The notes under the pieces are model-generated. The model had not been told where the DNA came from and ran no database searches. It saw only the letters and a list, made by a program, of their open reading frames with translations. The translations under genes were made by a program, and so were the position numbers. Below, piece after piece: positions 25,299-36,513 of a stretch of 64,000 nt of DNA (the stretch's first letter is position 1; every line of letters begins with the position of its first letter). Source of the stretch: Cunninghamella blakesleeana (taxonomy: Eukaryota > Mucoromycota > Mucoromycetes > Mucorales > Cunninghamellaceae); the NCBI GenBank assembly GCA_017871115.1, contig JAFCIZ010000005.1, positions 2,340,501-2,404,500 of the forward strand, read 5' to 3'.

Positions 25299-26909
25299 CT
25301 CTTTTTTTAGATAATATTAATATATAAATATATATAAATAATCTTTAATATTTACATTCTCCATTATTTTTATTATCTATTTAATTAATTGATAATATTT
25401 AGGGATGATCCAGATCTTAGCCAAAGACGTGGTAAGTTCTTATCCTATTTTATTTTATTTTTACATTATATTATAATGACTGATATGAAACTATTTTTAT
25501 TTTCGTTCATTATAATAGGTACAAATGGAAAAAGAAAAAGAGAAAGAAAAGTAAATTATAGTCTTTATCAAAATGAATACGATCCTTATGAATTGATTGA
25601 AATGGAACACTATGATGAAGAGGTTATAGCACCTTTTAAAGTTCATTTAAAAAGTGAAGCTATGGTAAATATATATATTATTTAAATCTTTCTTTTTCCT
25701 TTTTAATCATTGTGTCTATTTATTTTTATTTTTATTATTTAAAAATATTGTTAGATGGTTATGGATTTTCATTCTCATTTGGTATTAAATGAAGTGATCG
25801 GATTGCTTGGTGGTACTTTTGAAACAAAGGAAGATGGCCAAAAACTTCTCACTGTTGAATGCGTATTTCCTTGCAAGAGTGTTAGTACTGATATTCAGGT
25901 ATGTTTTTTTTTAAGTACAAATAAAAAACTCTTGTAACAATTAATAACAAAAAAAATAAAAAAAAAAAAGGATATATATGTATATTTATTATAATCAATA
26001 ATTTTAACCGATCTTTTTTTTTAATTTTTTTTTATTGATCATTTTATTATTTATTCATTTTAGTGTGAAATGGATCCTGTATCTGAAATGCAAGCACGTG
26101 AATGGTTTGAAGAAAAAGGATATAGAGTAGTTGGCTGGTATCATTCCCATCCCACTTTTCTGGCTTCACCAAGTGTTCGTGATATTGAGACTCAGATGTC
26201 TTATCAAGTAATTAAAAAAATACAAGAAATAGCTAAATAATTAGATTATTAAACTAAAATTTATATCAACTTTCTTTTATTTCTCTATTATAGGACCTTT
26301 TCAAAGACAACGAAACAGATGATGAACCTTTTATTGGGATTATTGTGAATCCTTATGATAACAATAGTTCAACTTCTGAAATTGCTTGTCTTCATATCAG
26401 TAAAGAAATAAATCCCGAAGGTACCTACCGTAAGTGTTTTATATTTTTTCTTTTTTTTAATACACACATAAAGTAAAAAAATTAAATCGTTTTCTTTTCT
26501 TTATTAATATTTTTTAATAATAATAGGTTTGCCTTATATTTGTGATAAAGAATATATCCCAAGTAAAAAATTGGATACCACTGAAATGATTACTGCCTTT
26601 GAATCACTTGTTACAGAATATAAATTTCATCAAGAGTAAGTTTTAAATCAATATGACATTAAATATATAAAATCAATAAATAAATATTATATACACATAT
26701 TAATGTTCACTTTTTTCATTTTTTTCTAATAAATTTTATTTAATAGAAAAGTGGATATGTCAAGTAAAAGCAACAACAATACAAATATTGAACAACTTTT
26801 ATCATCATTGGATCAATATGTTCATTTAGAAGATGAACCTCGTCAAAAATTCAAGAATACAGTTGAAACATTAGTAAGAACTAAATTTATGCATACGTGT
26901 GATAATTAG
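24058..26909 (+). CDS. SWIRM-JAMM protein, MYSM1-like deubiquitinase
   Basis: 529 aa from 13 exons: 24058-24157, 24245-24294, 24379-24453, 24589-24684, 24788-25134, 25207-25257, 25403-25431, 25519-25664, 25755-25898, 26064-26207, 26294-26429, 26527-26635 and 26747-26909. After a disordered N-terminus with a Thr-run, a SWIRM domain occupies about 120-200 ([53 protein letters not shown]). A basic linker leads to an MPN domain with a complete JAMM zinc site: Glu311 ([10 protein letters not shown]), His373 and His375 (GWYHSHPTF) and Asp386 ([10 protein letters not shown]). This is the MYSM1/2A-DUB arrangement, a histone H2A deubiquitinase in animals, but no SANT domain is visible. All catalytic residues are present, so metalloprotease activity is likely. 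The substrate is inferred from the SWIRM domain only. Confidence 0.87.
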
Positions 26910-27274
26910 GTATAATTATTCAGCACTATATAACCTCTAGTATATATATATATATATATATAAATTATTATCATAATTATTTCCAATTTTTTTATATCAA
27001 TATCACCCAAAACTATATATATATATGTGTGTGCGTGTGTATATATATATTTTTTTTTAAAAAAAAAAAAGTTGTATGATTTCTTATATATATATATATA
27101 TTAATGAAATAAAAAAGAGAAAAATATTGGTTTATTATTTTCATTATTGTAGTCCGGATATATATATATATATATATATAAATATACATGGATGGGAAAT
27201 TAATAATTTTAAAGTATAAATTAAAAAAAAATAGTTGGTATATCAGGTATAAATTTGCACAATTTTTTTTTAGG
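26910..27274. other. Convergent intergenic region
   Basis: 3' ends of the SWIRM-JAMM and GDP-fucose transporter-like genes. Three (TA)n tracts and a T-run/A-run palindrome near 27050-27071. Nothing else seen. Confidence 0.5.
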
Positions 27275-28756
27275 TTAGACAGGATAAACAGAGTTGGTTA
27301 ATGATGCAGTTTTCAAAGTTAATTTAAAATAATAGATGGCTCCACATAAAGAAACTAAAATGCAAATAAAATTCTAAAAACAAATAAAATCATTAGTATT
27401 TTTTATAGTTCTCGATCATATATATGTATAAACAAGTAAGTCATTACTATTATTGCTATTATTATTATTCCAAATAATAAAAAAAAGCTTACATAAAAAG
27501 AAAGTGTGTTTTTAAAACAAATCCAAGCAACAAGAGCTTGAAGACATGTCTATATTATATATGTATAAAGGATAAATAAGTTCCAAGATTAATTATATTT
27601 TCTTACTTTAAAATAAATTAGTTTACGAATATTGGTAAAGATAAGTTCTTACTTTACAAATAGAAGCAACAATAAATGATAAAGGTGATGAATATTTTAT
27701 CATCGAGATCATTAAAAAGTGTAGAGATAAAGATAACAAGGCTCCAATGACCTTGATAGAATAATATAAATAAAAAAAAAAAAACAATAAAATGATTTAG
27801 TATATAAAGTCTAATTTAAATACATATTTATATTACTATTATTATTATTATATTATTATCATCCTAATATTTATATTTTTATATATTATTTACAATCTGA
27901 ATCCAAAATCCAACTTCATCCAAGAACAAAACAGACTGGTAGACCAGTTTCAATTCACCAGATACCAATAATATAGGTACCATAGAGATAATTGCCAAGA
28001 TAAGTTGCCATTGTAAAAATTGAGTTACATCGTATTGCAATTTTTTAAGCGACCATTGAACAGAAATAGCATAGGATGTAATGAAAAGAGCATAAAGTAA
28101 AGTAATCCAATTATAAGTAAAAAGTACACCATTATTGTTATTGTTCATTAACCATATCCCACTATATTGTATCAAACAACTGATCCATATCCATCGACTG
28201 GACTTACTACTGCTATTTCCCCTTCTTTGTTGATACATCATTGTATAGCATAATATAAATAATAGACATGGTGCTCGCATCGATATATAATTTGATAAAG
28301 GTACTTGAGTTAAAAATATCGGATCTAATAGAATCATAAATACATAGATACACGTTGATGGTAAAACAAAACGCCAGTTGGCAGATAATAATGTTGTGAA
28401 TCGTATCCAAGAAGGGCATCTTTTCCAAAATAAACAAATATATAGATCTATTATATAAGTAAAAATAAAATAATAACTTGTATACTATTATTGTTATTAT
28501 TGTTATTATTTCATTACCTAGATTGCCATATTTTCCAAAAATAAATAAATATAATCGATAAAACTAACTGAAAGAACACGACAGTATAAGGAAAGGTAAA
28601 TTTATATTCTGATGCGGTCGTAAGATATTTATTAATAAAAGTAGCACATAAAGATAATGAAATATAAAATAAAGTTATTATTGTTGTAGTATGGTCGTTT
28701 CTAAGAACAGCATTGATACTAGGCAAAGGTAAGCCATTTACTTTGGACATTGACAA
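27275..28756 (-). pseudogene. GDP-fucose transporter-like (SLC35C1 family), frameshifted
   Basis: Drug/metabolite-transporter superfamily protein of about 340 aa. Exons on the minus strand: 28518-28756, 27894-28419, 27653-27753, 27493-27549 and 27275-27373. Helices include FINKYLTTASEYKFTFPYTV and the C-terminal block YSSPLSFIVASICK, then LVAWICFKNTLSF. These follow the human Golgi GDP-fucose transporter pattern as I recall it (GEL..., FW...G, SPL, then the last two helices). Exon 3 is out of frame by two bases. After IGALLSLSLH the reading frame hits a stop, and homology resumes two bases later. The shift sits on a GTGTGT run at 27719-27724; one GT fewer would restore the frame. It may be a real null allele, a sequencing error, or bypassed by an upstream GTGAAT donor. 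The exon 2 acceptor (GGAAAAG) is weak. Fucose occurs in Mucoromycota wall polymers, fitting the role. Confidence 0.68.
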
Positions 28757-29586
28757 GTAATGAAAAAAGGAAATAAAAATAGGAAAAAAAATGGAAAAAA
28801 ATCTAGAAAAATTAAAAAAAAAAAATAGATATTGCTTTTGTTAGTCTACCCGCTATACCCAAATAAGGATAGCCTGCAAACTCTAAACCAATTGTTTTTT
28901 TATCTTTGTCATTATTTTAAAAATATTTATATAGTTTAATTTTTTATAGCTATTGCTTTAGCACTTTCTAGATTCTATATATGATTATTTTTTAATAAAT
29001 AGATTAAACAATATCTTTTTTATTTTTTTATCTAACTATAAGGTTTTATATTATCAATTTGATAATTTAAATGTCAGATCAGATAAAAAAAAAATAACGC
29101 CACTAACTTATATCTCTCTTTCCTCCTATGTGGCAAGTATGCATTTTATGTATCTCCCATTCTTATAAATATACCCATATATTTTATATCGTTATCATTT
29201 TTTATATATACATATAGTAATATATGTAAATAAGGGAGTTAAAAAGTATGTCTTTGTCAGTGAAAAAAACCCTTACGAAAAATTTTTTTGGAAGCGGTCT
29301 TTAAATTGTTTTTTCGTTTAAAAATATAAAATTACTCAAAATAGATTTCCTTTTTTTTTCCTTTTTCTTCCTTTTTCCTCTTCCTTTTTTTTTCAATAGT
29401 AAAAATACTTATCACCTTATTATTAAATCTTTCTATTGTAAATTAATATTATTTATTTTCTTTTAAAAAATAAAAGAAAGTAAATAGTTTATTATATAAT
29501 ATAATTCTAAAACATAATATATACCTACCTACCTACCTACATATATATACATATACATATAAAATATAGTTGATAATAATTAAATA
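28757..29586. other. Divergent intergenic region, transporter / HSF factor
   Basis: Shared upstream region. A GCGG core lies at 29294-29297, a pyrimidine tract at 29345-29395, and a TACC tetranucleotide repeat near 29521-29540. No coding region seen. Confidence 0.45.
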
Positions 29587-31307
29587 ATGGAAAATGGAAC
29601 AACTTCTTTGGTAACATCTAATACATCTGCTATGAACGATAGTTCTATATCATCAGGATCACCTATGAATTCACCGTCTCCAACTATAACTTATGCTTCA
29701 CCAAGTGATTCACCAAGTGATGGTTTTAAAACTCAAAAAATGTCTTTAGAACCTCCAACACAGCAACAAACTTCAAAATCCAATAATAATACCTTTGTAC
29801 ACAAATTATTCAAGTAAAGAAAGAAAATATACATAATAAAATAAATTTAATTTAATTTCCACGCTATACCACCTCGATTTATTTATTTATATATAATTAA
29901 TATTTGTATTTGTATTATATATTAATATTTATATTTGTTTGCTGTTATATAATTTTAGTATGGTAATAGATCCTCAATATCAACATTTAATAGCTTGGAA
30001 TTATACCGGTGCTTCATTTATAGTTTGTAATATAGTGGAATTTTCTAAAGAAGTATTACCAAAACATTTTAAACACAACAATTTTAGTAGCTTTGTTCGT
30101 CAATTAAACATGTAAGTTGAATATATATATATATATATATATATATCTATATATATATTACATTAGATTATAAAAAGCAGTAATAAAAAGATGATGAAAA
30201 GAAACTTTAAATACATTTATATATATACATATGAATTAATCACTATTTGTTTGTTTATTTTATTTATTTATTTATATTTTATTACTATTTAAATAAGGTA
30301 TGGATTCCATAAAGTCAATAAATCACCTCGTGGACATAGGACTTTGGCCGAGAATCAAATATGGGAATTTTCACATCCAAAATTTATGCGAGACCGTCAT
30401 GACTTGCTGGACGAGATCAAACGAAAAGTGATGGAAGCTGATAATTTACGACGAGATACAAGCGATGTTACTTCCCATCTCACTCTAATGCAGATGACTC
30501 AATCCGATATTATGCAACAACTATCCCACCTCCAAAAAAACTTCGACCAAGTGGTGATGGAATTAAATCAAACAAAACAACGACAACTAGCTCAACAGGA
30601 TATAATGGACAGATTGATGCAATATATATCACAAAAGCATGACCAATGTAAATAACATATAACAGTAAAATGAAAATTAATAATAAAAATGGTAATATTA
30701 ATAATTATTAATATTTCTTTTCTACCTTTTTTTTTTTTAATTAGACCAATTACCAGGAAATATAAAGGAAGAACCAAACCCAGACCAACCCCCATCCATA
30801 CTTATTACATCACCAGACGTTGTAAATAATTCCAATAACATGAACAATTATTATTTACAAGACCAACAACATAACCATTCCCCATCATCACCATCATTTA
30901 TACAAGCACCTACTGTACAATCACAAAACAATAATAGTAATCATCATCATCATCATCATCATCAGCAACAGCATGGAAGACAGTCAATGCGTCCCAACAT
31001 ACCATTAACTGTCCAAACACAAAATTTAACACCATCCTCCTCTATGGATATGGCTTTTCTTCATGATGGAAGATCACCTATTTCACCAGCATACAGTGAT
31101 TATCATACACCTTTATCTTCTACACCTGCTAGTCCAAATAATACTTTTTTTTCAGAGGATGATAGTGCATCAAATATATTTAGTCCACATACTCCATTAC
31201 AACAACATCACAATTTATCTAATTCTTCTTTTCATTCATTGAATCAACAACAACAACAATTACATCACGATCAAGTATTACAAAATCAAAATTTTTCATT
31301 TCAATAA
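29587..31307 (+). CDS. Heat-shock-factor-type transcription factor
   Basis: 430 aa from four exons: 29587-29813, 29959-30111, 30298-30647 and 30745-31307. A Ser/Thr/Pro-rich N-terminus leads to an HSF DNA-binding domain at about 68-165: FVHKLFNMVIDPQYQHLIAW, FIVCNIVEFSKEVLPKHFKH, NNFSSFVRQLNMYGFHKVNK. The recognition-helix motif SFVRQLNMYGFHK is intact. A predicted coiled coil (about 170-255, heptad-like Leu/Met/Gln) follows, which in HSFs mediates trimerisation. The tail is Gln/Asn/His/Ser-rich with a poly-His run. It could be the stress HSF or an Sfl1/Hsf2-type relative. No response-regulator receiver domain is present, so it is not Skn7. Intron 2 splits the Met codon of QLNMYGF, inside the conserved domain. 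Confidence 0.9.
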
Positions 31308-31712
31308 ATACAATCATATAGAAATGATAAATAAAAAAATAAAAAAATAAAAATAGAAAAAAAAAATACACACACACATATATATATATAAATATATATA
31401 TATTAATTTTTAGTTTTTAGTTTTTAGTTTTTTTAATACTTAATAATTTAGGTTTATTCTTATTATTATAATCATCATCTTTTTCTTTTTATTATTATTA
31501 TATTACTCAATGTATACCTTACATAATTCTATCCCCTTATTTATTATTTATTTATTTTTATTTTTTTTAATCCAAAAAAACCTACTTTTCTCCCCCTATT
31601 TTCTAATCAAGATACAAAAAATTACCAAAAAAAAACTTTATTTTTTCAAAGAATGATCAATTAAATTAAATAAATAAAAAGTATTTATTATATTACTATC
31701 ATAAAAAAAAAT
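31308..31712. other. Convergent intergenic region
   Basis: 3' regions of the HSF factor and the flavin oxidase. Contains A-runs, a (TA)n run and the imperfect repeat TTTTTAGTTTTTAG near 31406-31430. No gene. Confidence 0.5.
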
Positions 31713-33626
31713 CTATAATAAGCTTCTAAATACATCATTTGGATCCCATTTTTCTTTTAATTCCTTGATTCTATTATAATTGATTCCAAATTCTTTTGAA
31801 GCAGGGCCCTTAAAATCAGAATGATTACTATAAAGTCTATTAGGATCACCTTTGGAACAAATAAGAGGCTGTAAAGTTTGATGTAACCAAGTTTTCACAC
31901 CTTGTGCTTGATCTGGTTGTTGCCAAGTTGTTAAACAACCAACATCGAAATGATCGTCACGATGAGGGAAAGCCATATCAGTAGGTTGATGTTGACGAAT
32001 ACCATTTGGTTGAATCAATAAAATATAGCACCCAGTACCACAATCGTTTGTAGGGAATAATTCGGTTGAGAATTGTTTAAAAGCATCAATAATGGATTGA
32101 ATATGATCAACCTGTAAAGGAGGTGCAATATTGGCAGAGGCAAATTCTATAAATGCACCAGAGAAAGCACCAGGATGATCAGAAAGAGTATTGATTTTCC
32201 AAAATGGCATAACCGAGACATCCTTTTCTATAATTAATGCATTATCTTCCAATTGTAATAAGGTGGCAAAATTCTTTTCTGCTTCTTCCTGAGTACCATT
32301 ATAAAAGGGGAAAATAATAATAGCATCTTTATCTAATACCATACCGATAGATGCTTTGACATCTTTTTTATCATACCATTCATTTATTGCTGTAATTAAA
32401 GTTGGAAGTTGATTGTTGATTTTGTATTTTATTACACCACCCCATACTTGTCGAATTGGATGTAATTGGAAAATAAACTTGACAACAACTGCCAACCTAT
32501 TTCCAGCACCACGAATACCCCAAAATAAATCACTGTGTTCATTTTCATTAACCCATAAAATCTGTCCATCTGATGTAACTACTTGTGCACCAACAATATT
32601 ATCTACAGCTAATCTATAAAATATTCAGTAAAATAATAAAAATACACACGTAAAATTAGTTACATTTTATTATTATCTCTAACTTGATCATTACTATTTA
32701 TAGATTACTTTATTTATTTATTTACTTACCCATATTCTCCAGTCAAGTAACCGTACCCACCGCTGAGTGATAACCCACCAACACCTACATGACTTGTAGT
32801 TCCACCGACTAAAAAAAAAAAAAAAAAGATACAATATTAAATTTGAGCTGTTAAAATATATGAATAAATAAATGTTTCATTTTAGTTTATTTTTATTTTT
32901 ATGACGTACCTGCGCATAATCCATATTCAGCAGTAGCTTTCAAAACATCGCCAAAAAGACAGCCACCATCTACAATAGCTAATTTTTCTTCAGGTTTGAC
33001 AGATACTTGACGCATTAAACTTAAATCAATCACTAAACCATTTTCAATATTGGATGCTCCAGATGGAGAATGGCCTCCTCCTTTCACAACAAATTCTATT
33101 TCATGACTAGTAGCTAAAGTAATCTATTTTTCATAATAAAAAATAAAAATAAAATAAGATTGATTATTATTATTATTATTTTATTATGTATTATTTTAAA
33201 AGCTTTTAGAATTGATTACTAATCCATCTTATCTTGATTATTTATCTTTTTTCTTTTTTATCTCCAGCTATTTATTATTTTTATTATTTTTGTTATAATT
33301 ACTGCTTTCAAAATATCTTCAGCACAAGTGACTTGAATAATAGCTAAGGGTGTACGTATAGCTTGTTTTGACCATCTTTGAGTAGCCTTTTCAAATACTT
33401 CACCCTGATGAGGAACTAAGACCTTACTAGTGGGAGATAATTTAGAAGCAAATGTTGTTAACTGAGGTGTTGTCAACTTTGTATAACGCGGATGATCAGG
33501 TTTTAAACGAAAAAAATTAAGTGATCCATGACTTCCAGTTGTTGTTGTTGCTGTATTGTTTTCAGCTGAACTATCTTTATCAAAAAAAGACGCGAAAGCT
33601 GGATCTACACCACAAAACTGGCACAT
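31713..33626 (-). CDS. FAD-linked oxidase, berberine-bridge-enzyme type
   Basis: 505 aa from four exons on the minus strand: 33303-33626, 32910-33123, 32730-32808 and 31713-32613. FAD_binding_4 (PCMH-type) domain: IRTPLAIIQVTCAEDILKAV, then VVKGGGHSPSGASN with the His (His126) that carries 8-alpha covalent FAD in this family, GLVIDLSLMRQV, and VGVGGLSLSGGYGYLTGEYG. The Cys that forms the second flavin bond in bicovalent members (C-P-x-V-G-V-G-G) is replaced: the segment reads TSHVGVGG. The BBE C-terminal motif closes the protein (FGINYNRIKELKEKWDPNDVFRSLL, of which NYNRI and WDPNDVF are diagnostic). No signal peptide is evident, so it may be cytosolic or a non-classical oligosaccharide/alcohol oxidase. 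Substrate unknown. Confidence 0.87.
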
Positions 33627-35567
33627 TATACTCTTTATTAAATGGTTTATAAAATAAAATAGAAAAAAGGAAAAAGAAAAAAAAAAAAATGGCCGAATTA
33701 AAAAGACTATTTTCTATGCGATAATTTTTAAAATCCGCACTTTTTTTTGGAGCGTTCCTCCCCCCAATTTTCTTGTTCCTGACCCTAGCTAAAAAAATGG
33801 CTGGCTAGTTTCATTTTTCTTTATTTCTTATACATCTATGATCATTTTTTTTTAACAATATAACAAATAATTAAGAAAGTACAGAATGTGATTTTATTTA
33901 TATTTTGAGTATTTAAAGTTTATCTGAAAAATATAACCCAAGTCAAGTATTCATCAATCTCTATAAATAATGAACCGAGTGATTTAAAATTTTAATAGAA
34001 TAATAGCATAATCGTTTTAAATAGATGGATTAATCTTCATACAATGAACTTGCATATTTCTAGATTTATTTAAAGATTAAATTTTAAGCTATATCTTCAT
34101 TAAATTTAGGTAGCGAATCAATCCACTTTAAATTTTAATATATCAAAAGTTTACTTAATTCCTATATATTTGCTGATTTTTATTTGGTTATTATAAATAT
34201 TAACTGATTTATTTAAATGATTAGTCCTAGGTTAAACTTACATTTATATTTTTTAATAATTGACAGACCAACTTGAGACTTCTAGCAACTGTTAACACAA
34301 GTCGTACTCTATAAATACGCTAATTTTCATACAATAATTGTAAACATTAGTTGATGTATTAAAGATTCATAGTCAATATAAATATTTATTTAATAAATAA
34401 ATAGTGTACCAATTAGTTTGTAACTTCAGAAAACCGATGATATAATAATTCCCAACGTCAATATAATCATTGGCTCGTATAGTAAAAAAACTATATACCA
34501 AAATAGTTTTGCTACTTTAATTCAACTCGTATAAAAAATGTGTATAACGAAGTTAATTCCAAATTATTATCTCTATTTTGGGAAACAAGAATGGTATTAC
34601 AAGCTCATTCATTAAATTATAGGATATTAAGGAAGAAAATGCCTACCGCTTAATACTTGCATGCTATAAACATAGCTAACATCCTCTCTCTCCCTATGTA
34701 GGTTTTATTTTAGTTCCAAAGAAACGTTATTCCGCTATGCGATAGAATGCCCAATCAGATGGAAAAACTCTAGTAATTCTCTCCTCACTCTTTTTATTTG
34801 TCATTTATTTTAACATAAATACTGTACATGATATGATCATGCTTCGTAAGATATCGAAGATCTTCATAGACAAAAAATTGAAAACCCCACTAGAGCCATA
34901 TTTTCACTGGTATTGATTTTAATGAAACGAGCTTAATGAATAATACTATTTCACGATATTATACCTTTTTATCCTATTCAGAAATATAACTTTATATGCA
35001 TCTTATAGTTACTTTAAATCTTTTTAAATTAACAAAATCTACTAATAATTAAAATCAAGACATATGCGCACTTTTCTCTTTTATATTTTTTTTTTCATAG
35101 CTATTCTCTTTCTTATTCATTTTATATTATGTTATTATTTGTTATTCTGATTCAGAATTTATTTTTAAGTAGAAGCCTATCCAAGTCATTATGTTACTCG
35201 TATATGTAACTAATGAAAACCTAAAATTTTATATAAAATTTTTTTTCAACTTCTCTATTCTTAATCCTTTTAGACAGCATAATTAAACTGATATAAAAGA
35301 TTTGGGAATATAAATATTAAATGTTTGCTTCTTAATATATTCTATTTATTATTTATTTTGTAAATTATTTCCATTTTAAATATAGTTTCAGATTGGGAAT
35401 TATTATTAATATTTGGTTTTTAAATTTATTTTCTTAAATTATTTTAAAAAAAAATATATAAAAAGAAACTTTTTTAAATACAACTTTTTATTTTATTGTT
35501 ATTTCAACATTTATTAAACAGTATAATAATAATCTTCATCAAATAAAGGGCTCTGTTATTATTCCAA
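33627..35567. other. Gene-poor region
   Basis: About 1.9 kb with no frame I can support on either strand. A CCGC core at 33735-33738 lies upstream of the flavin oxidase. Base composition around 34600-34780 is slightly more balanced than the surroundings, perhaps decayed coding sequence, but no recognisable motif remains. Confidence 0.4.
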
Positions 35568-35759
35568 ATGAAATATTACTTTTTGTTCTTATTAATTTCA
35601 AGTTTAATTCTGATTGCCAAAGCTGCTTCTATCAATACTAGAGGCTGCAATGCATCGTACTGTCATTGTGGAGACGGTACATTTAGATGTGATTGCTGTC
35701 CTGTTGTGTGCGCTCCTGGTGGAAGATGTATAGCTAATGATAAAAATTCATATGTATGA
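35568..35759 (+). CDS. Small secreted 8-cysteine peptide
   Basis: Single-exon frame of 63 aa, not recognised. Residues 1-19 (MKYYFLFLLISSLILIAKA) make a textbook signal peptide with an Ala-x-Ala-type cleavage site. The mature part of ~44 residues has eight cysteines at 27, 32, 34, 41, 43, 44, 48 and 54 in the pattern C-x4-C-x-C-x6-C-x-C-C-x3-C-x5-C, interspersed with Gly and small residues. Eight cysteines suggest four disulfides and a stable extracellular fold, as in fungal effectors, antimicrobial peptides or hydrophobin-like and chitin-binding mini-proteins. The spacing does not match the hydrophobin pattern. It lies alone in a gene-poor, very AT-rich stretch. The start is the first ATG and a TGA stop is present. 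Confidence 0.65.
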   Translation: MKYYFLFLLISSLILIAKAASINTRGCNASYCHCGDGTFRCDCCPVVCAPGGRCIANDKNSYV

Positions 35760-35933
35760 AACAATAGCATACCAAATATTTTTTTAGTAAATATATAAAG
35801 AACTATCTTTATTATAAATAAAAGTATTTTTATTTTTTAAAAAAAAAAATGTAATTACATGCTATCTGATTATTATTTCATTGATTTTTTTGTATAATCA
35901 ATTATAAAAAAATAATAATCTAACAATTTAATA

Positions 35934-36128
35934 TTAATAACTACCACTACTGCCATCATCATGGCTATAATAACAATGATAAACTTTACCCCAATTACAA
36001 TTTCCTCAAGTGCAACATTGATTAAATGGAAGATGATAAATGCACTTAGATCACCAACAATTTTGATTTTTTTCATCATATATCAAGAGCTATTTGACTC
36101 AATTAACAACCTTTTCCTCTACTTTCAT
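35934..36128 (-). pseudogene. Possible decayed cysteine-rich secreted protein
   Basis: On the minus strand, one frame reads MKVEEKVVN, a stop, VK, a stop, LLIYDEKNQNCW, TGA, SKCIYHLPFNQCCT, TGA, GNCNWGKVYHCYYSHDDG and then a normal stop. Six cysteines with Gly, Trp and Tyr are unusual for random AT-rich DNA, and the downstream part looks like a small disulfide-rich domain. Four in-frame stops make an active gene unlikely. A different overlapping minus-strand frame is open (about 68 aa) but is hydrophobic and low-complexity. Very tentative. Confidence 0.22.
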
Positions 36129-36223
36129 TTTATCAATCAATAAAATTACGGCAACAACTCATAAGGCTAAGAAAACAGTAAAGTACTTTGTTTTTTTAAT
36201 TATTGTAATTCTTCATGCATAAA

Positions 36224-36290
36224 AATTTGGAGCATAATGTAAAAACACGAATATACATATATATATATATATATATATATGCTCCAAATT
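36224..36290. repeat. 13-bp perfect inverted repeat around a (TA)n loop
   Basis: AATTTGGAGCATA at 36224-36236 is perfectly inverted at 36278-36290, with a 41-nt loop consisting largely of a (TA)n run. Could form a cruciform or RNA hairpin, or mark a small non-autonomous element. Confidence 0.75.
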
Positions 36291-36513
36291 ATTTTTTTAA
36301 TTATTATTCACATTAAAGCAGTGGTATTCTCTAAAATATTTTATTGATTGAGTACAAAAAAAAAGAAAAAGCTACTAGAGATCAAAGAAATTTTAACATG
36401 TTGCCACTAGTCATATAATTAACCCGTAAAAATTGAAATTCCGCGACGGTTTATTTAAAAAAAGTTGCGGGAAAAAATTAATCTCCTCTTTTTCTTTCCA
36501 ATTTTTTTAAAAA

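Larger units (their letters stand above)
35760..36513. other. Intergenic region with a gene relic and a hairpin
   Basis: Holds the cysteine-rich relic on the minus strand (35934-36128) and an inverted repeat at 36224-36290, both listed separately. Two GC cores, CCGCG at 36441-36445 and GCGGG at 36467-36471, lie within 75 nt of the CobW-family start. Confidence 0.5.

Noticed and set aside
28213..28437. Alternative frame entering the transporter exon 2
   Set aside because: Would follow from a tempting TATAATAG acceptor at 28450, but gives the wrong frame relative to the transporter helices.
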